From the NCBI RefSeq assembly GCF_028401955.1, contig NZ_JAQOTJ010000005.1, forward strand, positions 96,204 to 160,203: a stretch of DNA of 64,000 nt, given 5' to 3'. The stretch comes from Bacillus sp. BP-3. GTDB taxonomy: Bacteria; Bacillota; Bacilli; Bacillales; Bacillaceae_G. Shown piece after piece: positions 8,159 to 17,177 of this stretch. Position numbers and translations under genes: made by a program. Position 1 is the first letter of the stretch. Every line of letters begins with the position of its first letter. The notes beneath the pieces are model-generated. The model made no database searches, was not told where the DNA came from, and saw only the letters and a program-made list of their open reading frames with translations.

Positions 8159-8512
8159 TTGGAATCATTTTCTTCTAGAAAAAACTGCAATTCTTATTAT
8201 TTTCCTTGTGCGCTTCCCGTTCTGGATCCCGGACCGACCTTCCAAGGACTAATTCCTGCCACAAATCTAATGTATTTTGCTGTTTCTGATGGCACGAGTC
8301 TTGTATACACAAATGCCGAAGGTTTGCCTCAATACGGAACGACGCAGATTTTAGCACCAAGTCAAGTATCCTATATGAATTTATTTATTAATGGCGTTAT
8401 TCAGTCGCAAAATTCTTATGCCGTACAAGCGGGGATACTTACACTATTGGTTGATGAGGCACCACCAGCTGGTGTTATAATCACACTTCAGTTTATTTTA
8501 ATCAATCAATAA
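8159..8512 (+). CDS. DUF4183-domain protein
   Basis: 117 residues with a Ser/Asn/Cys-rich start and a C-terminal DUF4183-like block: [38 protein letters not shown]. Start is TTG, chosen because AAAGGGGGA lies 7-8 nt upstream and no ATG fits. DUF4183 proteins are common in spore-forming Bacillus and often occur with exosporium or collagen-like proteins, so a spore surface role is possible but not shown here. It is convergent with a second DUF4183 gene and shares its terminator. Confidence 0.7.
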   Translation: MESFSSRKNCNSYYFPCALPVLDPGPTFQGLIPATNLMYFAVSDGTSLVYTNAEGLPQYGTTQILAPSQVSYMNLFINGVIQSQNSYAVQAGILTLLVDEAPPAGVIITLQFILINQ

Positions 8513-8545
8513 AAAGCGGATTCCTTTAAAGGAATCCGCTTTTTA
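8511..8545. terminator. Bidirectional terminator between the two DUF4183 genes
   Basis: AAAAAGCGGATTCCTTT and AAAGGAATCCGCTTTTT form a perfect palindromic stem that serves both convergent genes. Confidence 0.9.
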
Positions 8546-8552
8546 TTGATGA

Positions 8553-8837
8553 CTAGTTCACGACAAATTCAACACTAACAACAACCCCAGGATCCAAAGT
8601 ATTTCCATCTGGAATTGTAATCGCTGCTGTGGTAACACTTGAGTTAACCACAGGTTGCAATTGTCCACTCACGTATAAATTGTAATACGCAAATGACGAA
8701 GGAAATGCTGTTGCAGCAGCTCCAGTGTCATCAGTACAAGCAGTTGCTAAAATATTAAACGTTGCTCCAGTTCCCGTTCCAGCACCGATTGTTGCATTAT
8801 ATCTTCTAGCAGCTAAAAAAGGTTTAATGATAGGCAT
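8553..8837 (-). CDS. DUF4183-domain protein
   Basis: 94 residues: RRYNATIGAG, FAYYNLYVSGQLQPVV, ITIPDGNTLDPG and VVVSVEFVVN follow the DUF4183 pattern. It is rich in Ala, Thr and Val, as in structural surface proteins. A GGGTGAGGTGG site precedes the ATG. The 5' region has a perfect hairpin at 8867-8884, and further upstream CATACTAT resembles the -10 of mother-cell sigma-K promoters, which is only suggestive. Confidence 0.7.
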   Translation of the reverse strand: MPIIKPFLAARRYNATIGAGTGTGATFNILATACTDDTGAAATAFPSSFAYYNLYVSGQLQPVVNSSVTTAAITIPDGNTLDPGVVVSVEFVVN

Positions 8838-8866
8838 TCCACCTCACCCCTTTCGTTTTTAAATCT

Positions 8867-8884
8867 AGTAGGACTTGTCCTACT
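8867..8884. promoter_or_regulatory. Perfect palindrome upstream of a DUF4183 gene
   Basis: AGTAGGACTTGTCCTACT is an 8-bp inverted repeat with a 2-nt centre, 30-47 bp upstream of the start codon. It could be a 5' UTR hairpin or an operator. No T-run follows on either strand. Confidence 0.45.
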
Positions 8885-8984
8885 CTATACATAGTATGTA
8901 AATATTTATTGGTAGGAACGGCAAGTTGCTTAGTTTTCCTAGCTACTTACTATTAAAAATCGATTTCTTTACCAAAGATAAAAA

Positions 8985-9008
8985 AACCTGCGCATTATTG
9001 CGCAGGTT
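8985..9008 (-). terminator. Terminator of trmB, overlapping its last codons
   Basis: AACCTGCGCA, loop TTAT, TGCGCAGGTT. On the minus strand it is followed by seven or more T. The trmB stop codon lies at the hairpin loop, so the last codons form one arm of the stem. Confidence 0.9.
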
Positions 9009-9648
9009 CTGTACGATATTTTGCTTCAACACGATAAATACGATTTCCCTTACTTGTGAATTTTTCTTCGTATTCCGTCATAATGTTTCCTTCGAAGTCA
9101 CTTTTGTGAAGATCTAAACTAATAAAAGGCAGTAGCATGCCATATTCCGCCATACTTGTAAGAGAGTATTCGAACAAGGCTTGGTTATCTGTTTTGAAAT
9201 GAATTTCTCCGCCTTTTACAAGCACTGTTTCATAGTTGCGCAAAAATGTTTTATACGTTAAACGACGCTTTTCATGGCGATTCTTTGGCCATGGATCAGA
9301 GAAGTTTAAATATACGCGATCAATTTCATTCTCCGCAAAGAATACAGTTAAATCTTCTGCATCTTTATTAATTAGTTTTAAGTTCGGTAGTGGTTCTTCA
9401 ATTAATTTATCAAGTGCATCTACAATTACACTTGTGAATTTTTCAATTCCAATATAGTTTACGTTTGGATTTGCTTTTGCCATTTCGTACATGAAACGGC
9501 CGCGACCTGTTCCAACTTCAATGTGAATTGGGTTGTCATTTCCAAATAGCTCTTTCCATTTCCCGTTATGCTCTTCCGGATTTCCAATTACAAACTGTGA
9601 ATATTCTTTCGTTCGGTCCATTGCGTATGGTTTATGTCTTAAACGCAT
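8995..9648 (-). CDS. trmB: tRNA (guanine-N7-)-methyltransferase
   Basis: Makes m7G46 in tRNA with S-adenosylmethionine; cytoplasmic. 217 residues, the usual length. It starts MRLRHKPYA, has the SAM-binding [10 protein letters not shown] near 42-51, YIGIEKF, and the family signature [26 protein letters not shown] precedes the ATG. The neighbours ytzH and ytmP are the same as in B. subtilis. Confidence 0.97.
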   Translation of the reverse strand: MRLRHKPYAMDRTKEYSQFVIGNPEEHNGKWKELFGNDNPIHIEVGTGRGRFMYEMAKANPNVNYIGIEKFTSVIVDALDKLIEEPLPNLKLINKDAEDLTVFFAENEIDRVYLNFSDPWPKNRHEKRRLTYKTFLRNYETVLVKGGEIHFKTDNQALFEYSLTSMAEYGMLLPFISLDLHKSDFEGNIMTEYEEKFTSKGNRIYRVEAKYRTEPAQ

Positions 9649-9845
9649 AGTTCTCTCCCTCTCTGCACTTCAAGATGTGTGTATCATATAAAAAACCAAG
9701 TACGTACGAGCACTCGGTCCGTTTCTTTCAAGTATAAAATTTACTATTTTGACGGAAACTACAAAGTGTATGCAATACAATTTCCATCAGCGGTTCGTTA
9801 CGCTCGTTTCATTGTTACGATAACAACTGAAAAGGATGTGTCAAA

Positions 9846-10124
9846 ATGCCACTTAATCATGAACATCAAATGGCAATCTTAAAAGACATCTTAGTCAATC
9901 ATCAAAGTGATTGCTGTGGAACGGTTTCTGAATGTGAACAATTAGAACGTCTCATTCAATCATTACTCGTAAATGACAATGTGGGTAATGAGGTTAAATC
10001 GATGTTAAACGATGTATATTACTATAGTCAATCGGGTAAATATTCTCCTGATTTAGACGGCCATATTTCTGGTCATCAAGAACAACTGTCACAATGGATT
10101 ACAGGAATGGATAGTTTTTCTTAA
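9846..10124 (+). CDS. ytzH: YtzH-like protein
   Basis: 92 residues, all-helical and acidic, without membrane segments. MPLNHEHQMAILKDIL and CCGTVSECEQLERLIQSL are recognisable YtzH sequence; the role is unknown. It is divergent from trmB and its stop codon is one base from the stop codon of the convergent ytmP gene, with no terminator between. The transcripts of these two genes must therefore overlap or end by another mechanism. AAAGGATGTG precedes the start. Confidence 0.8.
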   Translation: MPLNHEHQMAILKDILVNHQSDCCGTVSECEQLERLIQSLLVNDNVGNEVKSMLNDVYYYSQSGKYSPDLDGHISGHQEQLSQWITGMDSFS

Positions 10125-10125
10125 C

Positions 10126-10923
10126 TTATTCTGAAGCGAGTAGTTGCATTAAATATTGCAGCCAATATTCTGCTTCTACTTGCTTATTTTTTTCCCTATA
10201 CAATTGTACAAAAATCATACATTGCAGTGTAACATACCATTTCATGCGGCTTAGCAAAGAATCAGTCAGTTCTAATCCATAATGCTCAAGCCACTCACGC
10301 CATTCATCTCTTGGAACATACCAATGAAGTAGCATCCCAATATCAAGAGCTGGGTCTGCAATAACTGCTCCGTCCCAATCAATTAAAAACAATTCGTTAT
10401 TATCTGTTACTAACCAATTGTTATGATTCACATCGCAATGACAAACAGCAAGATGTTCAAATTCTACATTCTGAAGGGACTTTTGTAAATACTGAAGTCC
10501 TTTTTGAATGACTTCATTTTGCTTTACATCCTCTTGCAAAGTGAGGAGCACTTCTTCTAATATATCTTGTGCATGCAAAGGCTGTTTCCCAAGCTTTTGA
10601 ATCATATGCACTAACGCTTTAGAAGAATGAATTTTTTTCAGCAATACTGCCACTCGCTCAGAGTTCATATCTTCTGGTTCTAATTTTTGTCCTGGGAGCC
10701 ACTTTTGTGCCGAAATCACATCACCATTTGTTAATCGCCTTGTCCAAAGTAACTTCGGAACAATTCCTTCTGCTGACAATACCGCAAGAAAGGGCGATGA
10801 ATTGCGCTTTAAAAAAATTTTATGATGTTCGTTATGCGCAATGTAGGCATCTCCTGTCGCCCCTCCAGCCGGCATTACTTTCCATTCTTTTCCTAACAAT
10901 TGTTCCAACCATTCCATGTTCAT
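10126..10923 (-). CDS. ytmP: YtmP, aminoglycoside/choline kinase-like phosphotransferase
   Basis: 265 residues of the APH/ChoK kinase-like fold. The catalytic loop reads CHCDVNHNNW with the catalytic Asp, and the metal-binding segment is LIDWDGA. The N-terminal lobe has IFLKRN with a likely ATP-contacting Lys. The substrate is unknown. Two in-frame ATGs, at 10923 and 10917, are possible; GGG lies 9 nt from the second. The ytmP/ytzH/trmB group is conserved in Bacillus. Confidence 0.85.
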   Translation of the reverse strand: MNMEWLEQLLGKEWKVMPAGGATGDAYIAHNEHHKIFLKRNSSPFLAVLSAEGIVPKLLWTRRLTNGDVISAQKWLPGQKLEPEDMNSERVAVLLKKIHSSKALVHMIQKLGKQPLHAQDILEEVLLTLQEDVKQNEVIQKGLQYLQKSLQNVEFEHLAVCHCDVNHNNWLVTDNNELFLIDWDGAVIADPALDIGMLLHWYVPRDEWREWLEHYGLELTDSLLSRMKWYVTLQCMIFVQLYREKNKQVEAEYWLQYLMQLLASE

Positions 10924-11162
10924 TACCCGTTAACAATTCCTTATCTTTTATAGTTATGAAAAGAAAAACCACAACATATCTAAACATATGCCCAAGGTTT
11001 CCATTCATTCTGCTTCAAATAGTAAGTCAAAGTGAAAAAACAGACAAGCTGCTCACTCTTTTACCTTATTTTACAAAAATAATAATAGACTGGCAACTTA
11101 ACTGAATAGCCACCTTGTTCAATTCTACATTTATTATATTCGCATCGTCAAGGGTCGATTCG

Positions 11163-13304
11163 TCACAATTTCGTCAATATATACGTGCTAATTGGAGCAA
11201 TAGCAATTGTATCTCCCTCAAATGAAGAAATTGGATTTTCATTTGCCCCTCCCTCATTGGCAAGTATGTGCCATGTACCACCTTTAGGCAAGGAAACGGT
11301 TTGCTCCTCTGTCCCGTTATGAAATAACACAACAATTTCTTTCCACGTCCCAAATTGCTGCACATCTTGTAAATAATATGCAATGACAGAAGAAGCTGTA
11401 TCAAAAAAAGACATATGCTGCTTAATTAATTCAGAGGACGTAAAACGAAAGGCACCGTGTGATTTGCGAATACGAATGATTCCTTTTATATAAGAAACTG
11501 TTTCTTCTTCTCGCTCTTTTTGATCCCAATCCATTTGGTTGACACAATCCGGGGCATTATAACTATTTTCGTTTCCTTGCTTTGTACGATAAAATTCTTG
11601 ACCGGCATGTATAAATGGAATACCTTGTGCTAATAATGTCATCGTTGTTGCAAGGCGATGGCGACGTTTTTGCATATGTTCCTCTTCTTTACTGCTTCCG
11701 ATAATCTTATCCCACATCGTCATGTTATCATGACATTCTACATAATTAATGCTTTGCACAGGTTCTATAAATAAACTTTTCTGTTTTACATAAGGGATAC
11801 TTCCTGTAAGCAAGTATTGGATATGCTCTTTATTTATTGTCTCCCCAAGCGCATACCCTCGTTTTTGTACATCAAATGTACTTCCCTTAATCCCATCGCG
11901 AAATTGATCATTAAACTGAGCGATATATGGTAGTTTCGCTGCATTTTGTAATGTTGCTTTCTGATCCGAAGCAAGCGGTGTTTGTAAATCCCATCCTTCA
12001 CCTAATAATATGACTTGTTCTTTTACTTCATTTACTTTCTGCCGAATTTCGTTCATTGTCGCAACATCTAAAATTCCCATTAAATCAAACCGGAAACCAT
12101 CCACCTTATACTCTGTTAACCAATATAAAACGGAATCGACAATAAACTTCCGTACCATACTGCGCTCTGAGGCAATATCGTTTCCAACACCCGTCCCATT
12201 TGATGGCATTCCATTTTCGTCGTGCCGAAAATAATATCCAGGAACAAGCTTTTCAAAAGAAGACGTTTCTCTTTCATACACATGGTTATAAACAACATCG
12301 ATAATGACGCGCAATCCATTTCGATGAAGTGCTTGAATCATTTGTTTACATTCAACAATGCGATTGTACGGATCAAACGAATTTGTCGCATAGCTACCAT
12401 TCGGAACATTGTAAAACAATGGATTATATCCCCAGTTATACGTTGCAAATGGCTGCTCCTCATCGACTCCGGCATAATGATGAATCGGTAATAGTTCAAG
12501 ATGTGTAACACCTAATTCCTTTATATAAGAAAGTCCTGTTAACGTCCCTCGTTCTCCTGTCGTTCCTTCTTCTGTTAGACCGAGATATTTCCCTTTATAC
12601 GTTGCGCCGCTATGAGGATGAACTGTCATGTCACGAATATGCCCTTCATAAATAATAGCGTCCGTCATAGAAGTCATGAGAGGTAATGGTTCCTCATCTT
12701 GTACATATGTTTTCGCAAGGTTTACGACAATTCCGTACAGACCGTTTACAGACACTGATTTTGCATATGGATCAATCGCTTCTCGCCAGATTAAATTAAT
12801 GCAAACAAGAAAGGTATACTTCGCACCGTCCCAATCGCCCGCTAACTCGTAACGCCAAACACCTTTTTCTTGTCCTTCCATTTCATAATCTTTATATACT
12901 TCCCCGGTTTCATAAATACGAACTTTTACTTTTGTAGCTGTTGGCGCCCACACCTTAAATACAGTTTGATTACTGGAATAAGAAGCACCTAAATCGCGCC
13001 CTTCATACATGTATAGCTCATCAAATTTCTCTGTCCGAATGACAGCACCCATCTGTAAGTCGGTTTCTGCCCCCTGTTCATCACGTATGATATAACAGTT
13101 ATTCAATGTAATGGGTTCGCTCACTTTACATTCATATTTCGTTGCATATGGAAGAGAGGTGATACAATGAATTGAAAGCTCCCATTCATTTGCACCTTGT
13201 TTTAAATGGAATTTGCTACTCGTCCCGTACGCATGCGGAAGTAAAATTGTAATTTTATCCATTTCATCTAAATATGCTTCAAACGTACGCTGTATGCTTA
13301 ACAT
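11163..13304 (-). CDS. amyX: Type I pullulanase (GH13)
   Basis: Hydrolyses alpha-1,6 branches in pullulan, dextrins and glycogen. An N-terminal CBM48-like part is followed by the GH13 barrel. The pullulanase signature YNWGYNP is present, as are the four GH13 regions: VVYNHVY, DGFRFDLMG with the nucleophile Asp, LLGEGW with the acid Glu, and ECHDN. There is no signal peptide, so it is intracellular like AmyX. The start is the ATG at 13302-13304 because GGGAGGG lies 11 nt upstream; an upstream GTG at 13331 would overlap this site. 713 residues. A cre-like site lies upstream. Confidence 0.93.
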   Translation of the reverse strand: MLSIQRTFEAYLDEMDKITILLPHAYGTSSKFHLKQGANEWELSIHCITSLPYATKYECKVSEPITLNNCYIIRDEQGAETDLQMGAVIRTEKFDELYMYEGRDLGASYSSNQTVFKVWAPTATKVKVRIYETGEVYKDYEMEGQEKGVWRYELAGDWDGAKYTFLVCINLIWREAIDPYAKSVSVNGLYGIVVNLAKTYVQDEEPLPLMTSMTDAIIYEGHIRDMTVHPHSGATYKGKYLGLTEEGTTGERGTLTGLSYIKELGVTHLELLPIHHYAGVDEEQPFATYNWGYNPLFYNVPNGSYATNSFDPYNRIVECKQMIQALHRNGLRVIIDVVYNHVYERETSSFEKLVPGYYFRHDENGMPSNGTGVGNDIASERSMVRKFIVDSVLYWLTEYKVDGFRFDLMGILDVATMNEIRQKVNEVKEQVILLGEGWDLQTPLASDQKATLQNAAKLPYIAQFNDQFRDGIKGSTFDVQKRGYALGETINKEHIQYLLTGSIPYVKQKSLFIEPVQSINYVECHDNMTMWDKIIGSSKEEEHMQKRRHRLATTMTLLAQGIPFIHAGQEFYRTKQGNENSYNAPDCVNQMDWDQKEREEETVSYIKGIIRIRKSHGAFRFTSSELIKQHMSFFDTASSVIAYYLQDVQQFGTWKEIVVLFHNGTEEQTVSLPKGGTWHILANEGGANENPISSFEGDTIAIAPISTYILTKL

Positions 13305-13343
13305 ATGTATCCACACCCTCCCAAGAGACACTCCATTTTCTAT

Positions 13344-13375
13344 AGTATATTCAAAAAATCAGAAAACGTTTTCAA
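13344..13375 (-). promoter_or_regulatory. amyX promoter region with candidate cre site
   Basis: On the minus strand TTGAAAACGTTTTCTG (13360-13375) fits the cre consensus in 14 of 16 positions and has a palindromic core GAAAACGTTTTC. A -10-like TATACT follows at 13344-13349. The cre overlaps the thpR stop codon. It suggests glucose repression of amyX. Confidence 0.5.
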
Positions 13376-13926
13376 GCTTGTGTGTTTTGTAAAGATATTT
13401 CATAAATCGCCTCATATTTCGGCACCCGTTCTAAATGTGTTTCGTATAACGTTACTGTTTCCACTTCAAATATACGCGGTGGCAGGGTAGGAAGCTGATT
13501 TTTATCAAATGCTTCTTCTCCCTTCCATTTACGAGCTACGGTAATATGAGGATGATACGTGCGCGTTTCTAATTGAAAACCATTTTGCTCACATATCGTA
13601 TACACCTGTTTTTGTAGATCAAACAAAGCACGTTCTTCTTTCACTCCTACCCAAAACACACGCGGCTGTTCTTTTACACCAAATGTATGACACCCTTGCA
13701 ACGTAAGTGAAAAACGGGACATTTTATCCAGTTGCTGCAAGTCTAATTTTAGCTTTTCAAGTTGTCTTTCCTCAGCACTTCCTAAAAACGAAAGTGTAAT
13801 ATGATAATCCTCTTTATGTACCCAAGAACGAAACGGTGTTGTTTCTTCTATTATTTCTTTCCACTCTGCTAGTGTGTTCTTTATTTCATTTGATAATTTC
13901 ACCGCAATAAAATAATGTCTCGCCAT
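13372..13926 (-). CDS. thpR: RNA 2',3'-cyclic 3'-phosphodiesterase (2H family)
   Basis: 184 residues of the LigT/ThpR family, which opens 2',3'-cyclic phosphate ends of RNA. Both HxTx motifs are present: HITLSFLG near residue 43 and HPHITVARKW near 126. The start MARHYFIAVKL is typical. It lies 67 bp upstream of amyX on the same strand and its end overlaps the amyX control region. Confidence 0.9.
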   Translation of the reverse strand: MARHYFIAVKLSNEIKNTLAEWKEIIEETTPFRSWVHKEDYHITLSFLGSAEERQLEKLKLDLQQLDKMSRFSLTLQGCHTFGVKEQPRVFWVGVKEERALFDLQKQVYTICEQNGFQLETRTYHPHITVARKWKGEEAFDKNQLPTLPPRIFEVETVTLYETHLERVPKYEAIYEISLQNTQA

Positions 13927-14002
13927 CTTTTCTCTCTCCTCTTTCTAACACATACGATATATCTATTATTCGTGTGAAGCTAATTCTCCATACATATGAA
14001 AG

Positions 14003-14029
14003 AAGCCGCTCTCCTTATCAAGAGCGGTT
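14003..14029 (-). terminator. Possible terminator behind pepV
   Basis: AAGCCGCTCT and AGAGCGGTT form a stem with an 8-nt loop; on the minus strand CTTCTTTC follows. It lies 210 bp behind pepV, beyond the repeat copy at 14060-14241. Confidence 0.55.
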
Positions 14030-14059
14030 CATCCATTGTTTACTCACTAGTGAGAGTTC

Positions 14060-14241
14060 GATTGTTCAATACATAAATCGCCTGTACGGAAAATAAAAAG
14101 TGACTTGCACTCGTTTTCTCTCTTTGTTTTCGCACGGCACATGGCAGAAATAGGCCCTGACCGCTTCTATGCACCGCCAGTCCCTCTCGCCCACTTTAAA
14201 AAAGAAAGGTTCTATGTTTTTCAATTTATATTTCCATGCTA
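14060..14241 (+). repeat. Dispersed repeat family B, diverged copy
   Basis: Shares GGCCCTGACCGCTTCTATG and an ending AATTTATATTTCCATG with the copies at 16285-16407 and 43301-43472. Its end touches the pepV stop codon at 14242. With the terminator at 14003-14029 it fills most of the 315-bp gap between pepV and thpR. Confidence 0.7.
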
Positions 14242-15648
14242 CTACTTCGCTAGTTCATAAATCGCATGTGCATAAATCGCTGTTGCTTTCAATAAATCTT
14301 CAATTTCAATATACTCATCTTTTTGATGCGCTAATTCTTCTTTCCCTGGGAATAGCGGACCGAACGCAACCCCAGCTTCCAATGAACGTGCATATGTACC
14401 GCCGCCAATTGCTAATAACTCGGCTTTTTCTCCTGTTTGTTCTTCATACACACGCTGAAGTGTACGAATTAATACATGATCTTTATCAACGTGATGCGGA
14501 CGAGAGTCTGACACATTTGTGATAGCAAAGTCTTTTGCACTCACATAATTCGTTAATGTTTGCAGCGTTTCTTCTAAGTTTGTTGTGACTGGATAACGAA
14601 TATTCAATCCAAGTTTACCACCTTCTTCTTTTGTATAAGAAAGAAGACCAACGTTTACTGTTAATGGACCTGTAATCTCATCTGCATACGCAATGCCAGC
14701 TTTTTCTCCAAGCGTATCATTTGTAAATGTTTCTGCAGCTAAGCTAGCAAACGCTGCGCCTTGTTCATCTAAAGAGATTGTTGTTAAAAGGTTCACAAGT
14801 GTTAATCCTGCATTCTCTCCTTGCTCCGGCGTAGAACCATGTGCCGAAATCCCTTCTACTTGCAGTGTAACCGTATTTCCTTCCACAATTGCTTTCCCGT
14901 TTTTCTTTGCTTCTTGTATATATTGTTCATACTGACTTGCAAGTTCTGCTGCTTTTTCGCTCGTTAGGACAGCTTCTGCAAAATCAGGAACCATATTTAG
15001 TCGGCGCCCTGATGAGAAAGATACTAATACATTTTCTCCTGCTACATGTTCTTTGTTATTTTGGACAACATATAAATCGCAAATTCCTTTTTCCGCATTA
15101 ATAATTGGAAAATCTGCATCAGGAGCAAAGCCCATCGTCGGCATTTCTTCGTGTTTAAAATAATGATCGACGCACTTCCAATTACTTTCTTCATCCGTTC
15201 CTAAAATCATGCGAACGCGTTTAGAAAGCGGCAATCCTAATTCTTTTACAATTTTCATTGCATAGTAAGCCGCCATTGTTGGGCCTTTATCATCAATCGC
15301 ACCGCGTGCAAAGATTTTACCGTCACGAATATCAGCGCTATATGCAGGCGTTGTCCAGCCGTCTCCTTCTGGTACGACATCAACGTGACATAAAATACCA
15401 ACAATTTCTTCTCCTTGTCCCATTTCTAAATGTCCTGCATATCCCTCTAAATTTTTAGAAAGAAATCCGTCAGTCTCTCCCTTATCTAGCATAAAAGATA
15501 ATGCTTTTGCTACACCTTCTCCAAACGGTGCACCTTCTTTTGCCGTTTCTTCTTCCCATACACTTTTAATTTGTAAAAATTGCTGTACATCATGGATCAG
15601 AGTGTCTTTTCGTTTCTCTACTTCTTGCGTCCAATTTATACTTGTCAT
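14242..15648 (-). CDS. pepV: Dipeptidase PepV (M20 metallopeptidase)
   Basis: 468 residues, cytoplasmic, releases amino acids from dipeptides with two zinc ions. Zinc-site segments are visible: LCHVDVVPEGDGW, RGAIDDKGP with the bridging Asp, GTDEESNW with the catalytic and metal Glu, and APDADFP. The lid domain sequence ISAHGSTPEQGENA and the late HVDKDH also match. A GGGTG-type site precedes the ATG. It corresponds to YtjP of B. subtilis. Confidence 0.93.
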   Translation of the reverse strand: MTSINWTQEVEKRKDTLIHDVQQFLQIKSVWEEETAKEGAPFGEGVAKALSFMLDKGETDGFLSKNLEGYAGHLEMGQGEEIVGILCHVDVVPEGDGWTTPAYSADIRDGKIFARGAIDDKGPTMAAYYAMKIVKELGLPLSKRVRMILGTDEESNWKCVDHYFKHEEMPTMGFAPDADFPIINAEKGICDLYVVQNNKEHVAGENVLVSFSSGRRLNMVPDFAEAVLTSEKAAELASQYEQYIQEAKKNGKAIVEGNTVTLQVEGISAHGSTPEQGENAGLTLVNLLTTISLDEQGAAFASLAAETFTNDTLGEKAGIAYADEITGPLTVNVGLLSYTKEEGGKLGLNIRYPVTTNLEETLQTLTNYVSAKDFAITNVSDSRPHHVDKDHVLIRTLQRVYEEQTGEKAELLAIGGGTYARSLEAGVAFGPLFPGKEELAHQKDEYIEIEDLLKATAIYAHAIYELAK

Positions 15649-15988
15649 ACTTTCACCCTCTTCTCTATTCTCTTTTTCATCATAGCAAACGATCTCTTTT
15701 TATGCTAGCAAGCTTAAGTCTAATGACGAACGATTTTAATATTTCAGATAACTAGAATTGGTTTTTTCTTATTTTTTTATTTTTTTTGCAGGAATTTGAC
15801 GTTTTACGTAGAAATTTATGAGATAATTGATAAAGAGAAACAAAATATCAAAAACTTTCTTTCCTATCTCATATTAAAATTTTGTAAAATTTGAGCAAGT
15901 TAGAGCATGTTTTTTTTCATCTGGAGTACAATGAAAATAACGACCTTCTTTCCTGAATAGGTCAAAAAACTTGTAGAGGAGTGGTTTT
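15649..15988. other. Intergenic region between divergent pepV and ytzE
   Basis: 340 bp of AT-rich sequence that must hold both promoters. I see TTGACG at about 15796 but no -10 at a good distance, and no clear hairpin. No coding sequence recognised. Confidence 0.4.
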
Positions 15989-16213
15989 TTGATAAAACCT
16001 ACAACTACTCGTATGCTAACACGCATTAAATCAATCTATATTTACATTAATGAGAAAGGCACCGTAACGACGCAAGACCTTGTAGATGAGTTTGGGATCA
16101 CACCGCGAACGATACAGCGCGATCTAAATGTGTTGCAATTTAATGAGCTCGTGTATAGCCCTTGCCGCGGCAAGTGGACAACAACAGGAAAGAAAGTGAG
16201 AATGACCTCGTAA
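15989..16213 (+). CDS. ytzE: YtzE-like DeoR-type winged-helix regulator (74 aa)
   Basis: Only a DNA-binding domain: helices around NEKGTVTTQDLVDEFG and the recognition helix TPRTIQRDLNVLQ, then a short wing. It lacks the sugar-phosphate-binding domain of full DeoR proteins. The start is TTG, preceded by AGAGGAG at good spacing; the first ATG, at residue 9, has no such site. The position between pepV and ytzG matches YtzE of B. subtilis. Targets unknown. Confidence 0.85.
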   Translation: MIKPTTTRMLTRIKSIYIYINEKGTVTTQDLVDEFGITPRTIQRDLNVLQFNELVYSPCRGKWTTTGKKVRMTS

Positions 16214-16241
16214 TAAGTATGACTTGATTTATTATATACAT

Positions 16242-16276
16242 ACCCCCATTCTTAATAGAAAGAATGGGGGTCTTTT
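16242..16276 (+). terminator. Terminator of ytzE
   Basis: ACCCCCATTCT and AGAATGGGGGT form a strong stem followed by CTTTTTG. Confidence 0.9.
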
Positions 16277-16284
16277 TGACTATG

Positions 16285-16407
16285 ATATAAATCAATGCTA
16301 ACTAAAACAAAAAGTAACCTCCGCACGTGGCAAAAAAAGGCCCTGACCGCTTCTATACAGCGCCAGAACCTCTCGTCCATCCAAAAAAGGAAGGGTTTTT
16401 TAACTTA
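16285..16407 (+). repeat. Dispersed repeat family B, diverged copy
   Basis: Carries the family core AGGCCCTGACCGCTTCTAT and ends ACTTATATTTCC. The ytzG stop codon (TTA on this strand, 16405-16407) falls inside this conserved end, so the repeat border reaches the 3' end of the gene. Confidence 0.7.
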
Positions 16408-17133
16408 TATTTCCATTTGAATGTTTGAGGACTTCAACATCTCTACTTCTTCGTCTGTTAATTCACGGTACTGTCCAAGCTCTAATTCCTCATCTAATAC
16501 TAAAGGACCCATCTCTGTGCGCTTTAAGTACACAACCTTTTTTCCTACCGCTTCAAACATGCGCTTTACTTGATGAAACTTACCTTCTGTAATAACAAGT
16601 TCAATTTCAGACACGTCATCGCTTTGTAGAATTGTCAGCTCACCTGGCTTTGTTTCATATCCATCATCTAAAATAACGCCCTTTTTGAACGCCGCAACAT
16701 CTTCTTCTGTCACTTTCCCAGCTACTCTCGCAAAGTATTTTTTCGGGACGTGCTTTTTCGGAGAAAGAAGTTGATGCGCTAACTTTCCATCATTCGTCAA
16801 TAAGAGAAAACCTTCTGTATCGATATCAAGTCTTCCAACTGGGAACGGATCAAAGATCGCATCTTCCATTTCTAATAAATCAATAACTGTTTCATGATTG
16901 TCATCTTCTGTTGCAGAAATGACACCTTGTGGCTTATGCATCATTAAGTATACAAATTCTTTATACTCTACTACTTCACCGTGAATCGTAACCTCTTGTT
17001 CTTCTATGTTCACATGATATTTTGCATCTTTCACTGATACGCCATCTATTTTTACAATGCCGTCTTTTAATAGTTTTTTCACTTCTTTTCGGCTACCATA
17101 GCCCATGTTTGCTAATAATTTATCTAATCTCAT
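16405..17133 (-). CDS. ytzG: RsuA-family pseudouridine synthase
   Basis: 242 residues. An S4 RNA-binding domain at the start (MRLDKLLANMGYGSRKEVKK) is followed by the catalytic domain with PVGRLDIDTEGFLLLTNDG, in which the first Asp is the nucleophile, and the late block EGKFHQVKRMF. Enzymes of this family modify uridine in 16S or 23S rRNA; the exact site cannot be told. The gene order with ytgP is conserved in Bacillus. The last codons lie in a repeat border. Confidence 0.92.
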   Translation of the reverse strand: MRLDKLLANMGYGSRKEVKKLLKDGIVKIDGVSVKDAKYHVNIEEQEVTIHGEVVEYKEFVYLMMHKPQGVISATEDDNHETVIDLLEMEDAIFDPFPVGRLDIDTEGFLLLTNDGKLAHQLLSPKKHVPKKYFARVAGKVTEEDVAAFKKGVILDDGYETKPGELTILQSDDVSEIELVITEGKFHQVKRMFEAVGKKVVYLKRTEMGPLVLDEELELGQYRELTDEEVEMLKSSNIQMEI

Positions 17134-17177
17134 CGTTTCACCTGCTTTGTATAATTAGAAAAAGAGAGGCGCACTAT

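Noticed and set aside
9679-9882. A 67-codon plus-strand frame before ytzH
   Set aside because: No SD, no recognisable domain, and it overlaps the well-supported ytzH start region.
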